The notes under the pieces are model-generated. The model searched no databases, was not told the DNA's origin, and saw only the letters and a list, made by a program, of their open reading frames with translations. From assembly GCA_002894685.1 (NCBI GenBank), contig NCRC01000001.1:124001-188000 (forward strand): a stretch of DNA of 64,000 nucleotides. The letters are read 5' to 3'. Made by a program: the position numbers and the translations under genes. This DNA comes from Salinivenus lutea (lineage in GTDB: Bacteria; Bacteroidota; Rhodothermia; Rhodothermales; Salinibacteraceae). Positions 27,758 to 35,465 of the stretch are shown piece by piece; the first letter of the stretch is position 1, and every line of letters begins with the position of its first letter.

Positions 27758-28570
27758 TTAACCGATTCCCCACGCCACGGCGGCCGTCACCGCAGGCCAC
27801 GCCACAATGACGTCCAGGACCAGTCGGTGTGCACTCCGTTCGGGGGTCAGCGTCCACACCGCGCCGAGCAGCAGCGTCGGCCCCACGGCGTCGACAAGCA
27901 GCAGCTGTGGCGGTCGTCCGAGGGTCGCCCCGACGGCGGCCAGGGCGAGGGCCCCCAGCAGCAGGATTGTCGCCCCCCACCGCACGGTGCGTCCGCGCAC
28001 CCGATGCGTCCAGGGATGACGCCCGGCCGCCCGGTCCCCTTGTCGGTCGCCCCAGTCCGAGAGCAGCACGTTGGGAAGCACAAAAAGGGCGCGGTACGCC
28101 CCCAGCCACGCCACGGGGGCGCCCTGGAGGGCGGCAGCCTCAATCACGGGCACCACCGTACCGCCCACCGCCCACACGAGGGCTACGACAACGGGCTTGG
28201 TCCACCCCGTCGTCTCTCCCGCCCAGTCCCCGCTGAGCCCCTGATGCCCCACCGCAACGACCGCCAAGAGGAGCGCACCTCCGATCGTTGCCGGGCGAAG
28301 AAAGAGAAGGGCGCCCGCCCCTACGACGGCAAGGAGGGCCCCCTCAATCCCCAGCCACCGCCGATGCGCCCGCACCCACGCCACACGGTCGGGCCGATTC
28401 CATCGGTCCTCCGGCGCATCGACGACGGCCCGGTCGGCCCCGTAGATCAGCGCCGTGCCGCAGCCGGCGGCGACGAGAAGCGGGACCGAGACCGGCAGCC
28501 CCAGGAGGGCATACGTGCCCAGCATCATTCCCACCGCGACGCCCCCCACCGGCAGCGGATCATGACACAT
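27758..28570 (-). CDS. UbiA-like polytopic membrane protein
   Basis: About 270 residues with roughly eight hydrophobic segments. An early loop reads [20 protein letters not shown] and a second loop reads [15 protein letters not shown]. The two Asp-rich loops in those positions resemble the prenyl-diphosphate-binding motifs of UbiA-type transferases, though the first is atypical (no NDxxD). The protein could prenylate a small aromatic or be a divergent UbiA homologue. The ATG at 28570 is one option; a GTG at 28627 would add 19 residues that also look coding. It is divergent from pckA. Confidence 0.6.
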   Translation of the reverse strand: MCHDPLPVGGVAVGMMLGTYALLGLPVSVPLLVAAGCGTALIYGADRAVVDAPEDRWNRPDRVAWVRAHRRWLGIEGALLAVVGAGALLFLRPATIGGALLLAVVAVGHQGLSGDWAGETTGWTKPVVVALVWAVGGTVVPVIEAAALQGAPVAWLGAYRALFVLPNVLLSDWGDRQGDRAAGRHPWTHRVRGRTVRWGATILLLGALALAAVGATLGRPPQLLLVDAVGPTLLLGAVWTLTPERSAHRLVLDVIVAWPAVTAAVAWGIG

Positions 28571-28872
28571 CGCCGTCCACGCCGTTTCGAGCGCCGACCG
28601 GAGGGAACGAGACGGAGACAAGGGCACAATAGCGGTGCGATCTATCGAACACTGCCCCCATCCGAACCGGGAGCATAGGAGCGGGTTCGTGTGCGCCAAT
28701 CACCAACCGCCTCTTCGGCGCTTTTTTGCGATCTACAACAAAGAGTTCATAGCAACTCGATTTTGCATGCGCTATACTGCCTATTGATGGAAGCGCTTCC
28801 GAATATTCATTTTCCGACGCTTCGGGTCTCCTCCCCCTGTCCGTGTCTTGCTCACCAGTTCCGCGTGCGCTC
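28571..28872. other. Divergent promoter region of the UbiA-like gene and pckA
   Basis: About 300 bp, with an AT-richer stretch from about 28725 to 28815 holding a TATACT hexamer at 28773-28778 and a 12-bp palindrome just after it. No other gene or RNA is seen. Part of it may belong to the N-terminus of the UbiA-like gene. Confidence 0.5.
28789..28800. promoter_or_regulatory. Perfect 12-bp palindrome, possible LacI-type operator upstream of pckA
   Basis: GGAAGCGCTTCC is a perfect palindrome with a central CG and is preceded by T, so it looks like a LacI/GalR-family operator. It lies about 11 bp downstream of a TATACT hexamer and 73 bp before the pckA ATG, a good position for repression. No LacI-family gene is visible in the window, so the regulator would be elsewhere. 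Confidence 0.45.
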
Positions 28873-30480
28873 ATGACCGCTCCCCAACACGTCTCTTCCC
28901 ACCTCGACGATCTGGCGCTTTCTCCCGACACCATCCACTACAACCTCCCCCCGGCGCAGCTCTACGAGGCCGCCCTGGATCGCGACGAGGGCGTACTGGC
29001 CGCCGATGGCCCCCTCGTCGTCCGCACCGATCCCCACACGGGCCGGAGCCCGGACGACCGGTTCCTCGTGCGGGACGAATCCGTGGCCGAGACCATCAAC
29101 TGGGGCGACGTCAACCGCCCCACGGATCGGGCCACCTTCAACCATCTGCACCGCCGAATGGCCGAGTACGCGGCGGGCCGCTCCCTTTTTGTAAAGGACC
29201 TCTACGCCGGTTGGGAGGAGACCCACCGCATGCCGGTCCGCGTGATTACCGAAAAGGCCTGGCACAGCCTCTTCGCCCACAACATGTTCGTGCGGCCCGA
29301 CGACGAAGTGCCCGCGGACTTTGCGCCCGGCTTCACGGTACTCGATCTGTGTGAGTTCGAGGCCGACCCGGAGCGCGACAATACGAACTCGGAGGCCGCC
29401 ATTTTCATCGACCTGGAGCAGCGGCTGGTTCTCATTGGCGGCACCCACTACGCCGGCGAAATCAAGAAGTCCATCTTCTCGGTGCTCAACTATATGCTGC
29501 CCGAGGACGACGTGCTGCCCATGCACTGTTCAGCCAACAAGGGCCCCGACGGCGAGACGGCGGTCTTCTTCGGGCTGAGCGGGACCGGCAAAACCACCCT
29601 CTCGACCGACGAGGGCCGCGCCCTCATTGGCGACGACGAACACGCCTGGAGCGACAGCGGCGTTTATAACTTCGAGGGCGGCTGCTACGCGAAGATGATC
29701 GACATCACGCCTGAGAGCGAACCCGAAATCTACGAGACGACGGAGCAGTTTGGCACCATTCTCGAAAACGTGATCGTGGATCCCGAGACGCGGGAGCCGG
29801 ACTTCTCCGACGCCTCCATCACCCGCAACACCCGCGGCTCGTACCCGCTCCACGCCCTCTCCAACGTGGCCGCGGGCGGGCAAGGCCCCCATCCCTCCCA
29901 CCTTCTCTTCCTCACGTACGACGCCTTCGGGGTGCTGCCGCCCCTCTCGGAGCTCACGCCCGAGCAGGCCATGTATCACTTTCTGTCGGGATACACCGCC
30001 AAGGTGGCCGGCACAGAACGCGGCGTCCGCACGCCCAAGGCCACCTTCAGCGCCTGCTTCGGGGAACCCTTCATGGTGCGACACCCAGTGGAGTACGCCG
30101 AGCTGCTGGCCAAAAAGATGCAGCGGCACGACGCCGACTGCTGGCTCGTGAACACCGGCCTGACGGGCGGGCCGTACGGCACCGGCCATCGGATCGACCT
30201 CAAGCACACCCGAGCGATGGTCGACGCGGTCCTTGACGATGCCCTCACGGACGCCCCTCGGACCGAGCACGACGTGTTTGGGGTCTCCATTCCCCAGTCG
30301 GTGCCCAACGTCCCCACCCCGCTCCTTCATCCCCGACAGACGTGGGACGACCCGGCCGCGTACGACGAGCAGGCGCAGACCCTCGCGGAGATGTTCGCCG
30401 ACCACTTCGAACCGTTCGTCGACCACGTCCCCGACGCGGTCGTGGCCGCCGGCCCTCAGCCCCACACGGTTCTTTCGTAA
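28873..30480 (+). CDS. pckA: Phosphoenolpyruvate carboxykinase (ATP)
   Basis: A 535-residue enzyme that converts oxaloacetate and ATP to PEP, the entry step of gluconeogenesis. Motifs include RTDPHTGRSPDDRF, the oxaloacetate/metal region GTHYAGEIKKSIF (about 190-202), the P-loop GLSGTGKTT (234-242), the second metal loop LIGDDEHAW and the later ITRNTRGSYPL. The N-terminus chosen at 28873 is ten codons after the first in-frame ATG. Regulation may act through the palindrome upstream. It is followed by a small FmdB-like gene about 90 bp downstream. Confidence 0.96.
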   Translation: MTAPQHVSSHLDDLALSPDTIHYNLPPAQLYEAALDRDEGVLAADGPLVVRTDPHTGRSPDDRFLVRDESVAETINWGDVNRPTDRATFNHLHRRMAEYAAGRSLFVKDLYAGWEETHRMPVRVITEKAWHSLFAHNMFVRPDDEVPADFAPGFTVLDLCEFEADPERDNTNSEAAIFIDLEQRLVLIGGTHYAGEIKKSIFSVLNYMLPEDDVLPMHCSANKGPDGETAVFFGLSGTGKTTLSTDEGRALIGDDEHAWSDSGVYNFEGGCYAKMIDITPESEPEIYETTEQFGTILENVIVDPETREPDFSDASITRNTRGSYPLHALSNVAAGGQGPHPSHLLFLTYDAFGVLPPLSELTPEQAMYHFLSGYTAKVAGTERGVRTPKATFSACFGEPFMVRHPVEYAELLAKKMQRHDADCWLVNTGLTGGPYGTGHRIDLKHTRAMVDAVLDDALTDAPRTEHDVFGVSIPQSVPNVPTPLLHPRQTWDDPAAYDEQAQTLAEMFADHFEPFVDHVPDAVVAAGPQPHTVLS

Positions 30481-30570
30481 CGCCCCGACCTCGGGCCGAC
30501 CGGAACACTTTCAGGGGTGGGGCCTACTCGCAGATTGGTCGACGACTTCTTTCTGAACCCTACGACACAC

Positions 30571-30786
30571 ATGCCGACGTACACCTACCGCCGCGAGGAC
30601 GGAACCACGTTTGAAATTCGGCAGCGCATCACTGAGGACCCGCTGGACACGTGCCCCGAGACGGGCCAGGACGTGGAGCGCATTATCACCGGCAACGGCG
30701 GCGTGATCTTTAAGGGGGACGGCTTTCACGTCAACGACTACGACCGGTACGGCCCCGCGGACGGGGACAACGGCGACGAGGGGTAG
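30571..30786 (+). CDS. FmdB-type small regulatory protein with incomplete zinc ribbon
   Basis: A 71-residue protein starting MPTYTYRREDGTTFEI, the classic FmdB/CxxC opening, and containing CPETGQDVERIITGNGGVIFKGDGFHVNDY. FmdB proteins normally carry two CxxC pairs. Here the first pair is replaced by YRRED and the second keeps one Cys only, so zinc binding is unlikely. The C-terminus is acidic. The short leader from 30517 was rejected because homology starts at MPTY. It is convergent with the AI-2E exporter, 25 bp away. Confidence 0.78.
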   Translation: MPTYTYRREDGTTFEIRQRITEDPLDTCPETGQDVERIITGNGGVIFKGDGFHVNDYDRYGPADGDNGDEG

Positions 30787-30811
30787 GGACACCCGCCTGC
30801 CGGACATCGAA

Positions 30812-31876
30812 TCAGCGGAACTGGTACTGCTGAATCAGGGCCGCGCTCTCGGTGACGATCACCTTGGCCGCGCCCACGGTGGGGATCGCGATGATCATTC
30901 CCACGGGCCCCAGCACCTGTGCCCCCACCCACACTGCGAGCAACACTTCCAGCGGGTGCAGATTCACCGCCCGGGCAAACACGAGGGGTTGAATGACGAC
31001 CTCATCGACCACCTGAATGGCCACGAACGCCAGCAGCACCAGTGCGGCCGCGTACGGGTCGCCGGTGCTCGACAGGTGCACAAGCACCGCCACGCTGCCC
31101 CCGAGCAGCGACCCGGCGTACGGAATGATGGTCGTCACGCCCGCGAGTAGGCCCAGCAAGACGAAGGACTCGACGCCTACCAGCCACAGCGTGCCCACGG
31201 AGAGCCCGGTGATCACCGCAATCTCGACGATGAGCCCGCGAAAGTAGTTTCCGAGTTGCTGGTCGACGTTGTGGATCGCCTGTAGGCTGAACTCAAAGTA
31301 CCGGTTGGGGACGAAGCGGATGAGCCCCCGCTTCATCCGCGGCCCGTCGCGAAGAAGAAAGACCGCAACAAACGGCACGAGGATCGCCGCCGTCGCCCCC
31401 CGAAGGAGCACCGGGGCACCCCGAACAACCCGTTCCCCGATATCTGACAGCTGCCGCTCCAGCCGACCGGACAGATCGACCCCTCCTCCCCCAACGCCCG
31501 CAAGCAGTCCGGTCAGCTGCTGATCCACCTGCTCGACGACCCGCACCACATCCCGCGGATCGACGCTGGTCCGCAGGTGCTCCACCTGATGTTGGAGCAC
31601 AGGCCCCAGCCCCAGGATCAGCACCGCCCCGCCCCCCAGCACCCCCACAATCACCACGAGGGTGGCGGTCGTCCGGTCCGTCCGGCGCTGCACCCGCCGA
31701 ACCAGCGGATTCAGCAGGTACGCCAGCAGCGCCGCCACCAGCACCAGCTGCGCAAGGTCCCGGAAGATGTACAGGAGGCCGGCAATTCCCGCCCCCAGCA
31801 CCGCGACGCGTCCCCACCGGAGCACTCGATTCGCAGGGAACGTCCGGGACGAGTCAGAATCGATGGGAGACGGCAT
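30812..31876 (-). CDS. AI-2E family transporter (UPF0118)
   Basis: A 354-residue membrane protein with about eight transmembrane segments, in two blocks around a soluble central region (roughly residues 95-155). Diagnostic stretches are PFVAVFLLRDGPRMKRGLI, LLGLLAGVTTIIPYAGSLLGG and the C-terminal LEVLLAVWVGAQVLGPVGMIIAIP. Members export quorum signals, sodium/protons or other small molecules; the substrate cannot be assigned. In a halophile the sodium-proton exchange function known for some members would be reasonable, but that is conjecture. A cNMP-binding gene lies 41 bp upstream on the same strand. Confidence 0.88.
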   Translation of the reverse strand: MPSPIDSDSSRTFPANRVLRWGRVAVLGAGIAGLLYIFRDLAQLVLVAALLAYLLNPLVRRVQRRTDRTTATLVVIVGVLGGGAVLILGLGPVLQHQVEHLRTSVDPRDVVRVVEQVDQQLTGLLAGVGGGGVDLSGRLERQLSDIGERVVRGAPVLLRGATAAILVPFVAVFLLRDGPRMKRGLIRFVPNRYFEFSLQAIHNVDQQLGNYFRGLIVEIAVITGLSVGTLWLVGVESFVLLGLLAGVTTIIPYAGSLLGGSVAVLVHLSSTGDPYAAALVLLAFVAIQVVDEVVIQPLVFARAVNLHPLEVLLAVWVGAQVLGPVGMIIAIPTVGAAKVIVTESAALIQQYQFR

Positions 31877-31917
31877 AACGACAACCCTAACAAAACGAAG
31901 TACGCACCGGCCCCTCC

Positions 31918-32499
31918 CTATCCGCGCTGGAGGTCCTTCTCCTCCAGCTGCTCCCGAAGGACCTGCACCTGATCGTTGACGTGGATCAGGCGCTTGCTGA
32001 TCACCTGCGACATGCGGAGGAGGAGTTGTACGCCCAGGTCCGTGTCCTGCTCGACAAGGCCCAGAAAATCCGGCCGATAGAGGCCGTACAGGATCGAGGA
32101 GTCTCGGGCGATGGCGGTCGCCGAGCGGGGCGATTCGTTCAGAAGGGCCAGTTCGCCCAGAAAATCCCCGTCTTCGAGCTCCGCCAGCGTATCGCCGGTC
32201 GGCTCATAGACGATGTCGACCGCCCCCTCTCGGATGATGTACATGCCCACCCCCGGATTCCCCTGGCGGAAGAGCACCTCCTCCGGGGCATACTCCCGTC
32301 GATGAAGGACGGACGCGATGCCCGAGAGCTCGCCCCGAGAGAGGCCGTCGAAGAGCGGGATGTTGCGGAGGAGGTTGTGCACGGAGTCCTCCTCCGTCGT
32401 CCGGAAAATGTTGGCCCAGAGGCTATCCACGACGAGACCCGACGCGCGTCGGAAAGGATCGAACAGTTCGGCGCCCAACGTAGGGGCCAGGCCCGCCAA
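31918..32499 (-). CDS. Cyclic-nucleotide-binding domain protein without DNA-binding domain
   Basis: A 193-residue protein with a single cNMP-binding jelly roll. LLRNIPLFDGLSRGELSGIA opens it, FRQGNPGVGMYIIREGAVDI forms the barrel, and the phosphate-binding cassette is DFLGELALLNESPRSATA with the conserved Glu and Arg. After the C-helix there is only a short coiled-coil tail (VLREQLEEKDLQRG) and no helix-turn-helix, so it is not a Crp-type transcription factor by itself. It may regulate a partner protein. The N-terminal 45 residues are unassigned. It sits between tpiA and the AI-2E exporter, same strand. Confidence 0.82.
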   Translation of the reverse strand: MAGLAPTLGAELFDPFRRASGLVVDSLWANIFRTTEEDSVHNLLRNIPLFDGLSRGELSGIASVLHRREYAPEEVLFRQGNPGVGMYIIREGAVDIVYEPTGDTLAELEDGDFLGELALLNESPRSATAIARDSSILYGLYRPDFLGLVEQDTDLGVQLLLRMSQVISKRLIHVNDQVQVLREQLEEKDLQRG

Positions 32500-32516
32500 C
32501 GTCTACCATCGGCCGG

Positions 32517-33281
32517 CTACACCTCCGTCGCGTGCTCGGCGATGGCAACAAACGACTCCGCCTTCAGGCTCGCACTGCCAATGAGCCCCCCATCCACGTC
32601 CGGCTGGCCAAGGAGCTCGGCGGCGTTGTGGGGCTTCATGCTGCCCCCGTAGAGCAGCGGAACCTCGGCCGCGAGGTCTTCCCCGTATCGCCCGGCGAGG
32701 TCGGACCGGACCACGGCGTGCATGTCCTGCGCCTGCGTGGGCGTGGCCGACTCTCCCGTGCCAATGGCCCACACCGGTTCGTAGGCCACCACGAGGGCGT
32801 CCGCCCGCGGCACGTCGACCCCGTCGAGCGCCCCCTCCAACTGCGAGCGCACCACCGACTCGGCATCGCCCGACCGGCGGTGCTCCAGGGTTTCCCCTAC
32901 ACACACGATCGGGACGAGGCCGTGCGCGCGGGCCTGAACGACCTTCGCATTCACCTCCGCGTCCGACTCGTCGTAATACTGGCGTCGTTCGGAGTGGCCG
33001 ACGATCGCGTACGTGCAGCCAATCGAGGTAAGCATCGACGCCGAGATGTCACTGGTGTACGCCCCCTCCTCCTCTGCGTGCACGTCCTGCGCCCCGAGCG
33101 CGACCGAAGAGCCGTCCAGCGCCTCCCCCACGGCCTGCAGATGCGTAAACGGCGGGCAGACGGCCACGTCCACCTCGGAGAAATCCGCGTCCGAGTGGTC
33201 CAGGCCGGCGGCCACGTTGCGCGCCAGGGCGCGGCCCGCGGGCACATCCGTATTCATTTTCCAGTTTCCAGCAATAAGCAT
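32517..33281 (-). CDS. tpiA: Triosephosphate isomerase
   Basis: A 254-residue TIM-barrel enzyme interconverting dihydroxyacetone phosphate and glyceraldehyde 3-phosphate in glycolysis/gluconeogenesis. Substrate Lys8 (GNWKMN), catalytic His96 (IVGHSERR), catalytic Glu168 (AYEPVWAIGTG) and the phosphate loop LLYGGSMKPHNA are all present. Many Asp/Glu replacements on the surface fit a salt-adapted protein. The gap to the cNMP-binding gene is 17 bp, so the two may share a transcript. Confidence 0.97.
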   Translation of the reverse strand: MLIAGNWKMNTDVPAGRALARNVAAGLDHSDADFSEVDVAVCPPFTHLQAVGEALDGSSVALGAQDVHAEEEGAYTSDISASMLTSIGCTYAIVGHSERRQYYDESDAEVNAKVVQARAHGLVPIVCVGETLEHRRSGDAESVVRSQLEGALDGVDVPRADALVVAYEPVWAIGTGESATPTQAQDMHAVVRSDLAGRYGEDLAAEVPLLYGGSMKPHNAAELLGQPDVDGGLIGSASLKAESFVAIAEHATEV

Positions 33282-33324
33282 TGAGAGAAGGCATCAATTG
33301 AGAAAGACAGTACACAGGGCGTCC

Positions 33325-33894
33325 CTACTTCACCGCCTCGTAGGCGAACATGGTGGGCGGAATGTTGCGCGGCTCGTACTCTTTGGTCACCGCGGAAAAG
33401 TGCTCTCGGAGCGGCTCCTCCAGGTGGTTGTAATTCTGGTACACGAGGAACTTGCCCCCCTCCGTCAGCACGTCCCGCGTTCGGGCTAGAAGCGCGTGAC
33501 GGGCGTCATCGTCCAAAAACGAGAAGGGAATGCCCGACACGATGTAGTCGGCCCCGTCCAGGCCGTGCGCCCGGAGGATGTCGACAACATCTTCCGCCCG
33601 GCCCTCCTCGACAATTACCCGCGGATCGTCGCCCGCCCGCTGGGTGAGCATTTTCACGAAGTCAGAATTGCTCTCAATCAGGAGCAGCGTCGACTCCGGG
33701 TGCATTCGCTCCCAAATGTATTCGCTAAAAACCCCGTTTCCGGGCCCGTACTCCACAATCACCGCGGGCCTGTCGAAATCCATCCACTTGCACACCCGCC
33801 GCACGAGGAACCGTGACGATGGGGCGACGGCCGCCACATCCCGGTCCTTGAGGAAGTTTTTGATGTAGGAAAACGTTCCTTTGAGCGTAGGCAC
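33325..33894 (-). CDS. PmtA-like class I SAM-dependent methyltransferase
   Basis: A 189-residue methyltransferase. AAVAPSSRFLVRRV in the first 35 residues is typical of phospholipid N-methyltransferases (PmtA). Motif I is VEYGPGNGVFSEYIW, the acidic SAM residue follows in LLLIESNSDFV, and DYIVSGIPFSFLDDDARH precedes the last strands. The most likely role is methylating a phospholipid head group, but a protein or RNA substrate cannot be excluded. Upstream, on its strand, lie a TATACT hexamer (33956-33961) and an imperfect operator-like repeat GCACG-N2-CGTGC (33967-33978). Confidence 0.8.
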   Translation of the reverse strand: MPTLKGTFSYIKNFLKDRDVAAVAPSSRFLVRRVCKWMDFDRPAVIVEYGPGNGVFSEYIWERMHPESTLLLIESNSDFVKMLTQRAGDDPRVIVEEGRAEDVVDILRAHGLDGADYIVSGIPFSFLDDDARHALLARTRDVLTEGGKFLVYQNYNHLEEPLREHFSAVTKEYEPRNIPPTMFAYEAVK

Positions 33895-34049
33895 CAGTCA
33901 GTCGTCGGTTGGGCGTGAGATCGGCGATCTACCGTTGAGCACAGATGCAACACAAAGTATAATGTAGCACGAACGTGCAACGCCTTTCAAGGAAACAGCC
34001 CCGCCCTCTGTGAATCCTCGCCGAGAAGCCGACGGCCCCCTCCCCGTTC

Positions 34050-35462
34050 TCACCGGGGAGCGTCAGTAGCCGTTGTATCCAGAAGCACCATCAAATCGTT
34101 CTGCAGCGCCAGGAACGCCGTCTCCTCGTACCGGCCCACGATCCGCCCCTGCGCGTCGATGAGGAAGCGCACCGGCGGATCGACGACATTGTACCGCTGC
34201 GAGACGGCCTCTCCGCTCTGCGGCACAATCACGCGATGGCCGGGAAGCGACCGATTGCTCAGAAAGGCACGGGTGAGCACCGAGTCCGGCTCTGTGGCGA
34301 CCGACACGAAGGCGACCGAGTCGGGCCGCGTGACCTGGTAGAGCGTATTTCGGGTGGGGAGCTGGCGGGCGTACAGTCCCGCCCCGGGCTCGTAAAACTC
34401 CAGGACCACCGGACGCCCCCGCAGTGCACGAAGCGACAGCGAGTCGCCCCGCAGCGTACGGACGGCAAGGTCGGGGGCGTCCCGGCCGGGGTGCAGATGC
34501 CTGATCTCGTACTGTGCCCGTTCGGCCCACTCCGCCCACTGCGTTCCGGGATAGCGGGACCGAAGGGCCGACGCGGCCTCCCCGGCAGCCTCCTCGTGCC
34601 GGCGATCGATGTGGGCCCGGACCCGCGCCGCCTGGATGCCCGCCCGCTGCTCGGGCGACCGGGCCCGTGCGTCCATACTGTCCAGCAGGGCCAGGGCCGC
34701 ATCCTGCCCTTTCCAGCGCGCCGCCGCCCGCCCCCCAATCAGGCTTGCCTCCACGTACCGGGAGTTGGACGGAGCAATCGACTGCACCCGCGACACCACG
34801 AGGGAGTCGTTCCATCCTTCCAGCAGCGAGAGGGCCTCCACCATGGCAAGCTCCGCGGCGTACGTCCCCGGATAGGTTTTTTGGAGTTCCCACAACACAC
34901 TGCTGGTCTGCCGGATGCCCTGGGCCGTCACGTTCGCGTCGTACGCCGTATCCTTCAGGCGCAGGAGCAAGGTGCGGCGGTGCTGGGCCATCACATTCCG
35001 ATAGCCAGTCAGGGCGTTGTTTTCCGGCGACTGGATGCGCACCCCGCCCTCCTGCACCGGAAGCGCAGCCTGGAGTTGGGCCGTGTCTCCCTCCGCCACC
35101 ACGTACTCGGCGGTCGCGAGGCGATTCGTCCCTTGTTGGTCCCAGATCATGAGCGGGTAAATGCCCCGCTCGGGGACCGGGACGCGCACCCGAAACCCGC
35201 CCTCGCGGTCAGTCGTCGCGTGGGCCAGGGTGTCCACCCGACGCCCCTGGGCCTGCACCACCAGCACGCGAAAACCACGAAGATCGGCGACGGAATCGGC
35301 AGCGGACTCAACCGTGATGTTTCCCTCCAGTACGCCCTGCACGCCGTCGGGCTCCGCCTGGCACCCGACCCAGAGCCCAAGCGCAGCGACCAGGAGCGCC
35401 CCGTAGACGAGTCGGCAAAGGGGCCTCCCTCCCGGTCGTACGTCCGCACGCGTCCGCGTCAT
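34050..35462 (-). CDS. Thioredoxin-fold lipoprotein lacking the CxxC pair
   Basis: A 470-residue exported protein with a lipobox (ALGLWVGC, Cys near residue 34), so probably anchored to a membrane. Residues about 40-130 resemble the DUF4369-like N-terminal domain of Bacteroidota TlpA proteins. A helical middle with TPR-like pairs follows. From about 325 (GRDAPDLAVRTLRGDSLSLRALRGRPVVLEFYEPG) there is a TlpA/AhpC thioredoxin fold. Where WCxxC is expected the sequence reads EPGAGLYARQ, so there is no redox cysteine pair. Its function is likely structural or binding. Only 3 bp separate it from gatB, which precedes it on the same strand. Confidence 0.72.
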   Translation of the reverse strand: MTRTRADVRPGGRPLCRLVYGALLVAALGLWVGCQAEPDGVQGVLEGNITVESAADSVADLRGFRVLVVQAQGRRVDTLAHATTDREGGFRVRVPVPERGIYPLMIWDQQGTNRLATAEYVVAEGDTAQLQAALPVQEGGVRIQSPENNALTGYRNVMAQHRRTLLLRLKDTAYDANVTAQGIRQTSSVLWELQKTYPGTYAAELAMVEALSLLEGWNDSLVVSRVQSIAPSNSRYVEASLIGGRAAARWKGQDAALALLDSMDARARSPEQRAGIQAARVRAHIDRRHEEAAGEAASALRSRYPGTQWAEWAERAQYEIRHLHPGRDAPDLAVRTLRGDSLSLRALRGRPVVLEFYEPGAGLYARQLPTRNTLYQVTRPDSVAFVSVATEPDSVLTRAFLSNRSLPGHRVIVPQSGEAVSQRYNVVDPPVRFLIDAQGRIVGRYEETAFLALQNDLMVLLDTTATDAPR

Positions 35463-35465
35463 CGG

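Noticed and set aside
33956-33990. Promoter of the PmtA-like gene with -10 TATACT
   Set aside because: Candidate -35 hexamers sit at 13 or 23 bp, neither a normal spacing, so I do not list it as a promoter.
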